From Trueperaceae bacterium (GTDB lineage: Bacteria; Deinococcota; Deinococci; Deinococcales; Trueperaceae), in contig JARGGE010000051.1 of the NCBI GenBank assembly GCA_029210865.1, positions 1 to 11,330 of the forward strand: a stretch of 11,330 nt of DNA, in the 5' to 3' direction. Position numbers and translations under genes: made by a program. The notes under the pieces were generated by a model. That model worked only from the letters and a program-made list of their open reading frames with translations. It was not told where the DNA came from and did no database searches. Of this stretch, positions 1 through 6,911 are shown one piece after another. Positions within the stretch are counted from its first letter, which is position 1. Each line of letters begins with the position of its first letter.

Positions 1-1293
1 CTCCTCGACGCCGAATTCGCCCTCCGCGAGCAAGAGACCCGCCTGGCCCTCGCCCGCCTCGACGTCGTCCGCGGCTGGGTCGACCTGTGGCTCGCCGGCG
101 GCGCGATCGAGGGGATCGACCTGGGCGGCGCCGCCGACGTCGAGCTCGACGCCCGTGGCCTCGTCGCCACCCCCGCCTTCCTCGACCCGCACGTGCACCT
201 GCGCGTCCCCGGGCAGGAGGAGAAGGAGGACCTCGCGAGCGGGCTCGGGGCGGCCGTCGCGGGCGGCTTCGGCACCGTGGTCTCGATGGCGAACACCAAC
301 CCCACCGTCGACGACCCTTCGATCGTCGCCGACCTGGTCGCCCGGGCGGCGGCGCTCGGCCTCGCCCGCCTGCGCCCGGCGGCGGCGCTCTCGATCGGCC
401 TGAAGGGGGAGCGCCTGAGCGACTTCGCCGCGCTACGGGCGGCGGGGGCGGTCATGATCACCGACGATGGCATCCCGGTCGCCGACGCCCACCTGCAGCG
501 GCGCGCCTGCGAGTACGCGCGCGAGCTCGGTCTGGTGGTGCAGACCCACTCCGAGGAGCCCGGCCTGCGTCAGGCCGGCGTCATGCACGAGGGCCGCGTG
601 TCGCATGAGCTCGGGCTGCCGGGCAACCCGGCCGAGGCCGAGGCCGTCATGCTCTTCCGCGACGGCGAGATCGCGCGCATGACCGGCGCGCGCGTGCACC
701 TGGCGCACGTCTCGAGCGAGCGCGGCATGCGCGTGGTCGAGTGGCTCAAGGGCGAGGGGGCGCCGATCACCGTCGAGGTGACGCCGCACCACCTGACGCT
801 CACCGACGAGGCGCTGCGAGCCTTCGACCCGGTCTTCAAGGTGGCACCGCCTCTGCGCGAAGCCTCCGACGTCGCCTACCTGATCGACGCGGTGAACCGC
901 GGCGTCGTCGACTGCATCGGCACCGACCACGCCCCGCACACGCGCGCCGAGAAGGACCGTGACCTGCTCGAGGCGCCCTTCGGGCTCCCCAACATCGAGG
1001 TCGCGTTCCCGCTCCTCTACACGCGCCTGGTGGCGACCGACCAGGTCGAGCTCGGGCGCCTCCTCGACCTGATGCAGGGCGGGCCGGCGCGCGTGATGGG
1101 CTGGACCGAACCGACCCTGGCGCCAGGCATGCCCGCCGACCTGGTGCTGCTCGACCTGGACGGCGAGGCGCCGGTCGACCCGACACGCTTCGTCTCGAAG
1201 GCCAAGTTCTCGCCCTGGGCGGGCGAGGTGCTGCGCGGCTGGCCGCGCGCGACGCTCGTCGGCGGGCGGGTGGTCTACCGGCGGCCGGCGTAG
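1..1293 (+). CDS. pyrC: Dihydroorotase (5' end outside window)
   Basis: This enzyme reversibly cyclises carbamoyl-aspartate to dihydroorotate, the third step of pyrimidine synthesis, in the cytoplasm. The frame is open from base 1 to the TAG at 1291-1293 (430 codons visible). Residues below are counted from base 1. The metal site HxH is H64/H66, followed by R68 of the HLRxPG motif and QEEKEDLASG. MANTNP (N98) follows, then the TDDG aspartate pair (155-156), QTH (H183), HLAHVSS (H233, H236), TPHHL (263-264) and TDHAPH (D309). These match the class I bacterial type, in which an Asp of TDDG takes the place of the carboxylated lysine. No ATG, GTG or TTG occurs in frame before the GTG at 193. That GTG lies between the two metal histidines and cannot be the start, so the gene begins left of the window. 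About 15 residues precede the usual family N-terminus, or an unusual CTG start (43) is used. In relatives pyrB commonly lies upstream. Confidence 0.95.
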   Translation, partial: LLDAEFALREQETRLALARLDVVRGWVDLWLAGGAIEGIDLGGAADVELDARGLVATPAFLDPHVHLRVPGQEEKEDLASGLGAAVAGGFGTVVSMANTNPTVDDPSIVADLVARAAALGLARLRPAAALSIGLKGERLSDFAALRAAGAVMITDDGIPVADAHLQRRACEYARELGLVVQTHSEEPGLRQAGVMHEGRVSHELGLPGNPAEAEAVMLFRDGEIARMTGARVHLAHVSSERGMRVVEWLKGEGAPITVEVTPHHLTLTDEALRAFDPVFKVAPPLREASDVAYLIDAVNRGVVDCIGTDHAPHTRAEKDRDLLEAPFGLPNIEVAFPLLYTRLVATDQVELGRLLDLMQGGPARVMGWTEPTLAPGMPADLVLLDLDGEAPVDPTRFVSKAKFSPWAGEVLRGWPRATLVGGRVVYRRPA

Positions 1294-1317
1294 GCGTCGA
1301 GGCCGGTCACCCGCGCC

Positions 1318-2148
1318 CTAGCGGCGGCCGAGGTAGGCGTCCACGGCGGCGGCGAGCGCCGCGTCCTCGTCGGCGAACGGCGGCTGCTCGCGGCGCCAGG
1401 CGCGCTCGAAGCGGAAGAACGGCACCAGGTGGTGGGTGCCGGTGGCGACCTCGCGCAAGAACAGCTCCCCCACCGGCCCCGCCACGTCCAGGTAGCCGCT
1501 CTCGTGGAAGCGCCGCACCGTGGCCGCGACGTCGTAGCGCTCGCTGCGGTGCGCCACGTGCCACCCCGCGCCGCGCCGGGTGAACACCGCCCACTGCGCC
1601 TCGGTCCGCCCCACCAGCGACAGGCCGACCGCACCGACGCTCACCACCTGCCGCCCGTCCGCGAGCGGACGCTGCCAGGGCAGGTGGTTGTGCGCGCGCA
1701 CGTTGAGCGCGGCGCCGAGCCCCGCGAAGGCCGCTTCCAGCTCGGCGTCGACGGACCACGGGAACAACGACGTGGCGTCGTCCGTCGCCGTCGCGTGCAT
1801 GACCCGGACGTCCGGTTCGATCGTCGCGGCGATCGGCACGGCGCGCAGCTCGTCGAGCAGCCCGTCGAGCTCCCGCGCGGTCCAGTCGAGCGGGCGGAAG
1901 CGCGGTCCGGTCCACGCCGGATCGCCCGCCGGGGTGCCGCGGTCGAAGGCGTAGCGCTCGTGGTTGCCGCGCAGCAGCACGTCGGCCTCGGCGCGCGCCA
2001 GGGCCCAACAGGCCCGCGAATCGGGAGCCCCGTTCACCACGTCGCCGGCGACGACCAGCAGGTCGGGCGCGGCCGCGCGGGCCGCCGCGAGCGCGGCCTC
2101 GAAGGCGGCGAGGTTGCCGTGGACGTCGGCGAGGACGGCGAGGCGCAC
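1318..2148 (-). CDS. Calcineurin-like metallophosphoesterase
   Basis: This is a 276-aa cytoplasmic protein of the metallophos_2 (YfcE/MJ0936-like) family, two-metal phosphoesterases whose substrates vary widely; the substrate here is unknown. The start is GTG at 2148, giving VRLAVLADVHGN, which fits the family N-terminus; the frame upstream of it is only a shadow of the next gene. Motifs in order: ADVHGN (D8, H10), AGDVVNG (D36), RGNHE (N62, H63), VMHAT (H118) and AHNH (H153, H155), then VSVGAVG (about 169-175), the usual NPGSVG block. The GHTH motif has become AHNH, but both metal histidines remain. An extra roughly 75-residue C-terminal part (200-276) ends in DAYLGRR. The gene starts 8 nt after the stop of the Wzz-like gene, with no clear Shine-Dalgarno, so the two are probably co-transcribed. 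It converges with pyrC (24 nt between the stops). Confidence 0.88.
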   Translation of the reverse strand: MRLAVLADVHGNLAAFEAALAAARAAAPDLLVVAGDVVNGAPDSRACWALARAEADVLLRGNHERYAFDRGTPAGDPAWTGPRFRPLDWTARELDGLLDELRAVPIAATIEPDVRVMHATATDDATSLFPWSVDAELEAAFAGLGAALNVRAHNHLPWQRPLADGRQVVSVGAVGLSLVGRTEAQWAVFTRRGAGWHVAHRSERYDVAATVRRFHESGYLDVAGPVGELFLREVATGTHHLVPFFRFERAWRREQPPFADEDAALAAAVDAYLGRR

Positions 2149-2156
2149 GCGCGGGC

Positions 2157-3356
2157 TCAGGCCGCCGGGTCGCGCACGGCCTCGGCCAGCAGCGCCACCA
2201 CCACGCCCGCGAAGCCCACGACGACCGCCGCGAGCAGCGCGACGAGCAGCGTCGACCGCCCCTCGGGCATCGCCGGCACCGCGGCGTCGCTCAGGACCCG
2301 CGCCCCGGCGGGGGCGAGCTGCGCGACGTACGCCACCGTGGGCTCGATCGCCGCGAGCGCGGCGACCTCGGCGTCGGCGCGCAGCACGGCGCGCTCCAAC
2401 CCCGCCACGGTGGTCTCGACCCGCGCCACCACCGCGCTCGATCGGGCGATCTCCTCGTGCAGCGCCGTCTGCTGGGCCGCGAGCTGGGCCAGCTCGGCCC
2501 GGTTCCCGGCCACTTGCGCCTCGAGCGCCCACACCGCCCCCGCCACGCTCAGCACCACGTCGGGCGCATCGTTCAGCACCACCGTCGCGGTCGCGTCGCC
2601 GCGCGCCTGCAGGCTCGCGAGCTCGGCCTCGCGCGACCCGATCATGCGGGTGAGCTCGTCGCCGCGAGCGGCCAAGATCGCCGACCGTTCCCGCAGGCTC
2701 TCCAGCCGCAGCGGGTCCGCCTCGGCCTCGTTCGCCTCCCGGTAGGCCACCAGGGCCGTCTCGGCCGCGTCCAGGGCGGCCCGGGAAGCGATGAGCTCGC
2801 GGCCGGTGATCGTCTCGACCGAATCGAGGTTCTCGGTGAGCAGCGCTCGGACGGTGCCGATCGTCGCCGCCGCCCACCGCGTCGCGAGCGCCGCGGCCAC
2901 GGTGCCGTCGCTACCCTGTGCGCGGTGGGCGACCGCCAGCAGCGACGAAGGTTGGTTCGCCGAGCCGGCCAGCCGCTCGAGCGTCAACGCGGATCGGGCC
3001 TGACCGAGCGTAAGGCCGGCCTTCGGCACGGCCTCGAGCACCTCTTCGAGCACCCCGCGGCTGAAGGCCAGCGTCGAGTAGGTCTCGAAGGTGACGTCGA
3101 GCTCGGGGCGGAACTGCAGGCCGGATTCGCCCGCCACGCTCACGGGCGTGCGCGCGACCACGGCGCTCGCCTCGGCGACGTACACGCTCGGGCGCAGCGC
3201 CATGACGGCGGCGGCGATGCCCCCGGCGACGAGCGCGGCCAGCACGATCCAGACGGCCCGGCGCCGCAGCACCAGGTACAGTTCGCGCAACGAGATCTCG
3301 TCGCTCGCCGGCGGAGGCGCGGACGGGACGCCCTGGGCGCGATCGGGTTCGGCCAT
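2157..3356 (-). CDS. Wzz-like polysaccharide chain-length/co-polymerase protein
   Basis: This is a 399-aa inner-membrane protein with the layout of the Wzz/GumC/Etk N-terminal family. Such proteins set the chain length of, or help export, surface polysaccharides. A cytoplasmic Pro-rich tail (1-20) leads to the Wzz entry motif ISLRELYLVLRRR (21-33) and membrane segment 1 (about 34-54). A large periplasmic part follows, with Ala/Glu-rich coiled coil (about 185-335). Then come an AxVLSDAAVPAMPEGRS linker (352-368) and membrane segment 2 (about 369-392). There is no Walker A/B or tyrosine-kinase domain, so any kinase partner is elsewhere. An in-frame ATG three codons upstream (3365) is possible, but it lies inside a -10 box (3364-3369, TACGAT). 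That box sits 7 nt before the ATG at 3356, which argues for a leaderless mRNA starting there. No glycosyltransferases are nearby, so the polymer is unknown. Confidence 0.8.
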   Translation of the reverse strand: MAEPDRAQGVPSAPPPASDEISLRELYLVLRRRAVWIVLAALVAGGIAAAVMALRPSVYVAEASAVVARTPVSVAGESGLQFRPELDVTFETYSTLAFSRGVLEEVLEAVPKAGLTLGQARSALTLERLAGSANQPSSLLAVAHRAQGSDGTVAAALATRWAAATIGTVRALLTENLDSVETITGRELIASRAALDAAETALVAYREANEAEADPLRLESLRERSAILAARGDELTRMIGSREAELASLQARGDATATVVLNDAPDVVLSVAGAVWALEAQVAGNRAELAQLAAQQTALHEEIARSSAVVARVETTVAGLERAVLRADAEVAALAAIEPTVAYVAQLAPAGARVLSDAAVPAMPEGRSTLLVALLAAVVVGFAGVVVALLAEAVRDPAA

Positions 3357-3363
3357 GCCGACC

Positions 3364-3369
3364 ATCGTA
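3364..3369 (-). promoter_or_regulatory. -10 box of the Wzz-like gene (leaderless promoter)
   Basis: On the minus strand TACGAT is followed by 7 nt and then the ATG at 3356. This spacing puts the transcription start at or next to the start codon. No good -35 is visible. The same TACGAT occurs before the HD-GYP and iron-sulfur oxidoreductase genes. Inferred from sequence only. Confidence 0.5.
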
Positions 3370-3380
3370 CCGGGTCACGT

Positions 3381-3392
3381 GGGCGAGCGCCC
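3381..3392. promoter_or_regulatory. Short inverted repeat between divergent promoters
   Basis: GGGCG-AG-CGCCC is a perfect 5-bp inverted repeat. It lies between the two facing -10 boxes, where the -35 regions of both the Wzz-like and Crp/Fnr promoters should fall. That would suit an operator, possibly for the neighbouring Crp/Fnr protein, but it does not resemble the TGTGA-N6-TCACA site, and in this base composition such repeats arise by chance. Confidence 0.2.
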
Positions 3393-3401
3393 AACCGTGC
3401 G

Positions 3402-3407
3402 TATGAT
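3402..3407 (+). promoter_or_regulatory. -10 box of the Crp/Fnr gene (leaderless promoter)
   Basis: TATGAT, one mismatch from TATAAT, ends 6 nt before the ATG at 3414, so transcription should start at the start codon. There is no Shine-Dalgarno before this ATG, in agreement. The box is 32 bp from the oppositely oriented -10 box of the Wzz-like gene. Confidence 0.6.
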
Positions 3408-3413
3408 TCGCGC

Positions 3414-4118
3414 ATGGTCCCCGACGCCACCGGCGCCACCGGCGCCACCGGCGCCACCGACGCCACCGGCGCCACCGGCGCCACCCTGCGGCCGCCACGG
3501 CACGAACCGCTCGCTCCGTGGTCGGACGCCGTGCCGGCGCGCGTCCTCGCGCGCGGCGAGGCGCTGTACCTGGTCGGCGAGGGCGCGACGGGGGTGTACG
3601 CCGTCGAGGCGGGCCTGCTCACCCTGGCGATCGCCTCGCCGACCGGGCGCGAGCGGCTGATCGGCATCGCCGGGCCCGGCGACCTGCTCGGCGCGCTCGA
3701 CCCGGGCGCCGATCGCTACGGCGAGACCGCCCAGGCGCTCGGCGCGGCCGTGGTGGTGCGCGCGCTCGACCCCCGCCACGGACCGGGTGGCGACGCCGTG
3801 GCCGGCGCGCTCGGCGACCAGGCCCGACGCCTGCGCCAAGCCCTGGAGGACGTCGACCTTCCCGTGGCCGCCCGGCTGGCGCGCACGCTCGCGCGCTTGG
3901 GCGAACGCTTCGGCCAGCGCACCGAGGACGGCACGGTGCGGCTGACCCTGCCCCTGACCCACGAGCACCTGGCCGCCCTGGTCGGCGCGGCGCGCGAGAC
4001 CACCACGCTCACCCTCTCCGACCTGCGCCGCCGCGGGCTGGTCGAAGGCACGCGGGGTCGTTACCGCTTCGACCCCGCCCGGCTGCGCGACGCCGCCCAC
4101 GGACCGCTCCTGAACTGA
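3414..4118 (+). CDS. Crp/Fnr-family transcriptional regulator
   Basis: This is a 234-aa DNA-binding regulator. Residues 1-24 are MVP plus seven DAT/GAT tripeptides. Residues about 40-118 are a beta-roll effector domain (ARVLARGEALYLVGEGATGV, then LIGIAGPGDLLGAL). Residues about 130-150 are the dimerisation helix. Residues about 150-228 are a winged helix, with recognition segment LTHEHLAALVGAARETTTLTLSDLRRRG (181-208) and wing GTRGRYRFD. The RET of the recognition helix is typical of the family. The phosphate-binding cassette of cAMP-binding members (GE...RxS/T) is absent, and no Fnr-type cysteine cluster is present, so the signal is unknown. The start at 3414 is chosen because a -10 box lies 6 nt before it and the upstream frame is a shadow of the Wzz-like gene. 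The gene is divergent from the Wzz-like gene and may regulate it or itself. Confidence 0.88.
   Translation: MVPDATGATGATGATDATGATGATLRPPRHEPLAPWSDAVPARVLARGEALYLVGEGATGVYAVEAGLLTLAIASPTGRERLIGIAGPGDLLGALDPGADRYGETAQALGAAVVVRALDPRHGPGGDAVAGALGDQARRLRQALEDVDLPVAARLARTLARLGERFGQRTEDGTVRLTLPLTHEHLAALVGAARETTTLTLSDLRRRGLVEGTRGRYRFDPARLRDAAHGPLLN
3423..3485 (+). repeat. Seven-copy 9-bp tandem repeat in coding sequence
   Basis: Seven units of (G/G-A)C-GCC-ACC encode DAT-GAT-GAT-GAT-DAT-GAT-GAT directly after MVP of the Crp/Fnr protein; units 1 and 5 start with GAC, the others with GGC. GGCGCC is self-complementary, so neighbouring units can fold into GGCGCC-ACC-GGCGCC hairpins. The unit length keeps the reading frame, so copy number could vary without breaking the gene. 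Confidence 0.95.
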
Positions 4119-4187
4119 ACGCCGCGAGCGGAGGCGCACCGGTCCGCGCCACCGTGAGCGACCGCGCGCCTCGGCGCTGCGTGGCGC

Positions 4188-4784
4188 CTACAGGATCCGC
4201 AGCAGTTCGGGCAGGTCGACCTCGAACTGCGGGACGCGGTCGTTGCCGTACACGTAGCGCATGCGCCCCTCGCGATCGACCACCGCGACCACGTCCGTGT
4301 GCGTGTACTGACCGCCCCCCAACGAGGCGTACCCGACGTAGAAGGTGCGCGCCGCGACCGCGATCTGTGCGTTGCTGCCCCCCAGACCGAGGAAGTCGGG
4401 GTGGAAGCCCGCCGCGTAGCGCGCGACGACGTCCGGGGTGTCGGTCTCGGGGTCGACCGTGATCATCACGACCTGCACACCCTCGGGCTCGCCGAGGTCG
4501 CGGTAGATCTTCGCGAGCCGCGCCATCGTGATCGGGCACACGTCGGGGCACTGGGTGAAGCCGAAGAAGACGAGCGTGACCGGCACGTCGCCGGCCGCCT
4601 CGCGCAGGGTGAGCGTGCCCCGATCGACGTGGACGAGCTCGACGCCGCCCACCGCCGGTGGGTTCTGGAGCGCGGTACCGGCGAGCTCACCCGGCGGCCG
4701 CAGGCGGGTGCCGAGGGTGTAGGCGCCGACGCCGGCGGCGACGAGCAGGACGGCGAAGAGCAGGAGGCGGGCGCGACCGTTCAC
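4188..4784 (-). CDS. SCO1/SenC-family copper chaperone-like protein
   Basis: This 198-aa protein is anchored by an N-terminal membrane segment (about 6-25) with a thioredoxin-like domain outside the membrane. Family members deliver copper to, or reduce, the CuA site of cytochrome c oxidase. Visible motifs are VTLVFFGFTQCPDVCP (copper-ligand cysteines C79 and C83), ITVDPETDTP (108-117, typical of the family), a GSNAQI segment (136-141) and the third ligand in YTHTD (H162). The length is normal. The start is GTG at 4784, 7 nt after a TAGCCT -10 box and without a Shine-Dalgarno, so the mRNA is probably leaderless. No oxidase genes are in the window. The gene converges with the Crp/Fnr gene (69 nt between stops). 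Confidence 0.92.
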   Translation of the reverse strand: MNGRARLLLFAVLLVAAGVGAYTLGTRLRPPGELAGTALQNPPAVGGVELVHVDRGTLTLREAAGDVPVTLVFFGFTQCPDVCPITMARLAKIYRDLGEPEGVQVVMITVDPETDTPDVVARYAAGFHPDFLGLGGSNAQIAVAARTFYVGYASLGGGQYTHTDVVAVVDREGRMRYVYGNDRVPQFEVDLPELLRIL

Positions 4785-4791
4785 GCCGCCG

Positions 4792-4797
4792 AGGCTA
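4792..4797 (-). promoter_or_regulatory. Extended -10 box of the SCO1-like gene (leaderless)
   Basis: On the minus strand TGC-TAGCCT is an extended -10 (TGn plus TANNNT), followed by 7 nt and the GTG start at 4784. No convincing -35 is seen, as expected for an extended -10. Confidence 0.5.
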
Positions 4798-4895
4798 GCA
4801 CCGGCCCGCGACCGGCCACGTCGGCCATCGGTCCTGCCGCGGGCTCGGTGCCCCGAGCTCGTCGGCCGCGTCGCCCCGTGCCCGGAGGCGCGCCG

Positions 4896-6764
4896 TCAAG
4901 CGTCGGCACGGACCATCGCCATGAAGGCCTCGACCAGGCGCGGGTCGAAGTGGCTGCCCGCCTGCTCCTGGATGTAGGCCAGGGTGGTCTCGCGGTCCCA
5001 CGCGGCGCGGTAGGGCCGATCGCTCGTGAGCGCGTCGTAGACGTCGACGATGGCGAAGATCCGGGCCGCGAGCGGGATCTGCTCGCCGCGCAGCCCGCGC
5101 GGGTAGCCGCTGCCGTCCCACTTCTCGTGGTGGGCGTACGGGATCTCGAGGGCGGGCCGCAGGAAGTCGATCGGCGAGAGCAGCTCGTAGGCGTAGACGG
5201 TGTGCCGCTGCATCTCGGCGAACTCGGCGTCGGTCAGGCTGCCGCGCTTGAGCAGGATGCTGTCGGGCACCCCCATCTTGCCGATGTCGTGCAGGAGCGC
5301 GCCGCGCTGCACGTGCACGAGCTCCTTGGCGTCCATCCCGAGCCGCTGCGCCATGCGCACCGTGAGCGCGGTCACGCGCTTGGAGTGGCCCGCCGTCTCC
5401 TCGTCCTTGAGGTCGAGCGCGTACGCCCAGCCCTCGATCGTGCGGTCGTAGGCGAGCTGCAGGTCGACGTTCGAGCGCTCGAGCGAGCGGAACAGCTGCG
5501 CGCTCTCGACCGCGATCGCCCCCTGGTCGGCGAAGGTCTCGAGGAACTCGAACCACTCGGCATCGGGGACGAGCGGGCGCCGCGCGTACAGCTCGATGAC
5601 GCCTTGCAGCTGCCCCTTGGTGAGCATCGGGACCGCCCAGTAGGCCACGTAGCCCGCTTGGTCGGCGACGTCGACGACGGCGCCGTCGCGCTCGTCGGAG
5701 CGCAGGTCGGGGACGTGCACGGTGCGCTGCTCCAGCGCCGCGTGGCCCGCGAGTCCCTCGCCCAGGCGCACGCGCCCCTTCGCGAGCGGGGTCTCGAAGC
5801 CGCGCGCGGCGGCGGGTTCGAGCGTCTGCGCGTGCGGGTCGTAGAGCAGCACGCCGGCCGCCTCGACCTGCAGGTCGGCCTGCACCTGCTCGAGGAAGAT
5901 GTCGAGCGCCAGGCCGACGTCGATCGCGTTCGTGATCGCCATGTCGATGCGCCGCAGCGCCTGCAGGTGTTGCAGCCGCCGCTCGAGCTGGGCGTTGAGG
6001 TGCGCGACCTCTTCGGAGGCGCGCACGCGGGCGGTGACGTCGTGGTAGTTGAGCACGTAGGCGCCGATCGCCGGGTCCTCGATCAGGTTCGTGACGGTCC
6101 CCTCGAGCCAGTGCCAGCGCCCCTTGGCGTCGCGCGTGCGGTAGGTGACGCTCTCGCGCTCGCCCGGGCGGCCGCGCAGCCGGTCGACGGCGTCGGCGAA
6201 CACGCGCCGGTCGTTCGGGTGGATCAGGTCGCGGCGGTCGCGGGCCTCGAGCTCGGGCGCGCGGAAGCCGAGCGTGCGCGCGGCCATCTCGCCCACCTCG
6301 CGGACCTTGAGGTCGGCGCCGATCAGGCTGACGCCGTCGAAGGCGTTCTCGATGATCGCGCGGTAGAAGCGCTCGCTGCGGCGCGCGGCCTCCTCGGCGC
6401 GCACCCGCTGGGTGAGGTCCTGGACGCTCACGAGCGCGACGTCGCGGTCGCCGACCGCCACCCGGTGGGCCGCCACCGACACCCAGACCGGCTCGTCGGT
6501 GCGGGTCCGGTGCTGCTCGATGCGATCGGGATCGACCGGCGCGTCGAGGCGCTCGGGCAGGTCGGCGGGCGCCGCCCCCGGCATCCACAGCTCGGCGAGG
6601 CGCATCTGCCGCAGGGTCTCGCGCGGGAAGCCGTACAGCAGCAGACCCGCGTCGTTGACCTCGAGGATTCGCCACGTCGCCAGGTCGACCAGCAGCAGCG
6701 GCTGCGGGTTGGCGTGGAACAGGGGGCCGATGTCGACGGCGGCGCCCGAGGCGGGGCTGGACAC
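4896..6764 (-). CDS. PAS-PAS-GAF-HD-GYP protein, probable cyclic-di-GMP phosphodiesterase
   Basis: This is a 622-aa soluble sensor protein. PAS 1 spans about 9-120 (ends VALVSVQDLTQRVRAEEA) and PAS 2 about 130-247 (ends LNYHDVTARVRASEEV). A helical linker follows (247-270), then a GAF domain (about 265-425). The HD-GYP domain (about 430-620) has first metal ligand H460 (AGHSKRV), LLHDIGK (H492, D493), HHEKWDGSGYP (545-555, GYP intact) and DVYDALTSDRPYR (574-586). HD-GYP enzymes hydrolyse cyclic-di-GMP, and every key motif I can check is present, so it is likely active. There is no GGDEF domain, no membrane segment and no receiver domain; the signals enter through PAS and GAF. The start is GTG at 6764, fixed by AGGAG 7 nt upstream (6772-6776). 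The preceding gene ends 147 bp upstream, and that gap has its own -10 box and two hairpins. Confidence 0.93.
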   Translation of the reverse strand: MSSPASGAAVDIGPLFHANPQPLLLVDLATWRILEVNDAGLLLYGFPRETLRQMRLAELWMPGAAPADLPERLDAPVDPDRIEQHRTRTDEPVWVSVAAHRVAVGDRDVALVSVQDLTQRVRAEEAARRSERFYRAIIENAFDGVSLIGADLKVREVGEMAARTLGFRAPELEARDRRDLIHPNDRRVFADAVDRLRGRPGERESVTYRTRDAKGRWHWLEGTVTNLIEDPAIGAYVLNYHDVTARVRASEEVAHLNAQLERRLQHLQALRRIDMAITNAIDVGLALDIFLEQVQADLQVEAAGVLLYDPHAQTLEPAAARGFETPLAKGRVRLGEGLAGHAALEQRTVHVPDLRSDERDGAVVDVADQAGYVAYWAVPMLTKGQLQGVIELYARRPLVPDAEWFEFLETFADQGAIAVESAQLFRSLERSNVDLQLAYDRTIEGWAYALDLKDEETAGHSKRVTALTVRMAQRLGMDAKELVHVQRGALLHDIGKMGVPDSILLKRGSLTDAEFAEMQRHTVYAYELLSPIDFLRPALEIPYAHHEKWDGSGYPRGLRGEQIPLAARIFAIVDVYDALTSDRPYRAAWDRETTLAYIQEQAGSHFDPRLVEAFMAMVRADA

Positions 6765-6771
6765 GATCGCG

Positions 6772-6776
6772 CTCCT
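6772..6776 (-). promoter_or_regulatory. Shine-Dalgarno of the HD-GYP gene
   Basis: AGGAG on the minus strand, 7 nt before GTG 6764. It decides the start of the HD-GYP gene, which has no nearby ATG. Confidence 0.8.
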
Positions 6777-6806
6777 ACCCGGCGGGGGCGACGCTGCGCC
6801 GCGGGG

Positions 6807-6829
6807 TCCGTCGACGCGGGGTCGACGGA
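6807..6829. repeat. Inverted repeat, 9-bp arms (HD-GYP leader)
   Basis: TCCGTCGAC-GCGGG-GTCGACGGA is perfect over 9 bp with a 5-nt loop. It lies in the 5' leader of the HD-GYP gene, about 30 nt upstream of the Shine-Dalgarno. There is no T-tract, so it is unlikely to be an intrinsic terminator; it may be an operator or leader hairpin. Confidence 0.75.
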
Positions 6830-6837
6830 TGGCCGCC

Positions 6838-6855
6838 GCACCGTACCGACGGTGC
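6838..6855. repeat. Inverted repeat, 7-bp arms (HD-GYP leader)
   Basis: GCACCGT-ACCG-ACGGTGC is perfect over 7 bp with a 4-nt loop. It stands 8 nt from the inverted repeat at 6807-6829, so the leader would carry two hairpins in a row. Confidence 0.75.
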
Positions 6856-6871
6856 GCCCAAGCGGGGCCGC

Positions 6872-6877
6872 ATCGTA
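6872..6877 (-). promoter_or_regulatory. Putative -10 box of the HD-GYP gene
   Basis: Minus-strand TTACGAT (TACGAT core, as in two other promoters here). A start near 6865 would give a leader of about 100 nt that includes both hairpins. The -35 region is not recognisable. Confidence 0.35.
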
Positions 6878-6911
6878 AGCCCGCACCCGTGGGGGGGCGA
6901 TGAGATGGTTC

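Noticed and set aside
1429..2745. Plus-strand open frame of 438 codons over the phosphoesterase and Wzz-like genes
   Set aside because: Antisense shadow; spans two genes and shows no domain.
3423..3485. CRISPR array
   Set aside because: The 9-bp units are contiguous without spacers and encode protein in frame.
2911..3498. Minus-strand frame beginning with WRR repeats
   Set aside because: The repeats are the reverse reading of the 9-bp tandem repeat; the rest shadows the Wzz-like gene.
4133..4150. GGCGC...GCGCC as a terminator between the Crp/Fnr and SCO1-like genes
   Set aside because: Only 5 bp with an 8-nt loop and no T-tract; expected by chance at this GC content.
6765..6870. Cyclic-di-GMP riboswitch before the HD-GYP gene
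   Set aside because: The tempting context is not matched by the conserved GEMM-I or GEMM-II sequence signatures.
4299..6878. Plus-strand open frame of 859 codons across the SCO1-like and HD-GYP genes
   Set aside because: It is antisense to two clear genes, shows no family motifs, is rich in Arg/Ala/Val/His and is typical of shadow frames in GC-rich DNA.
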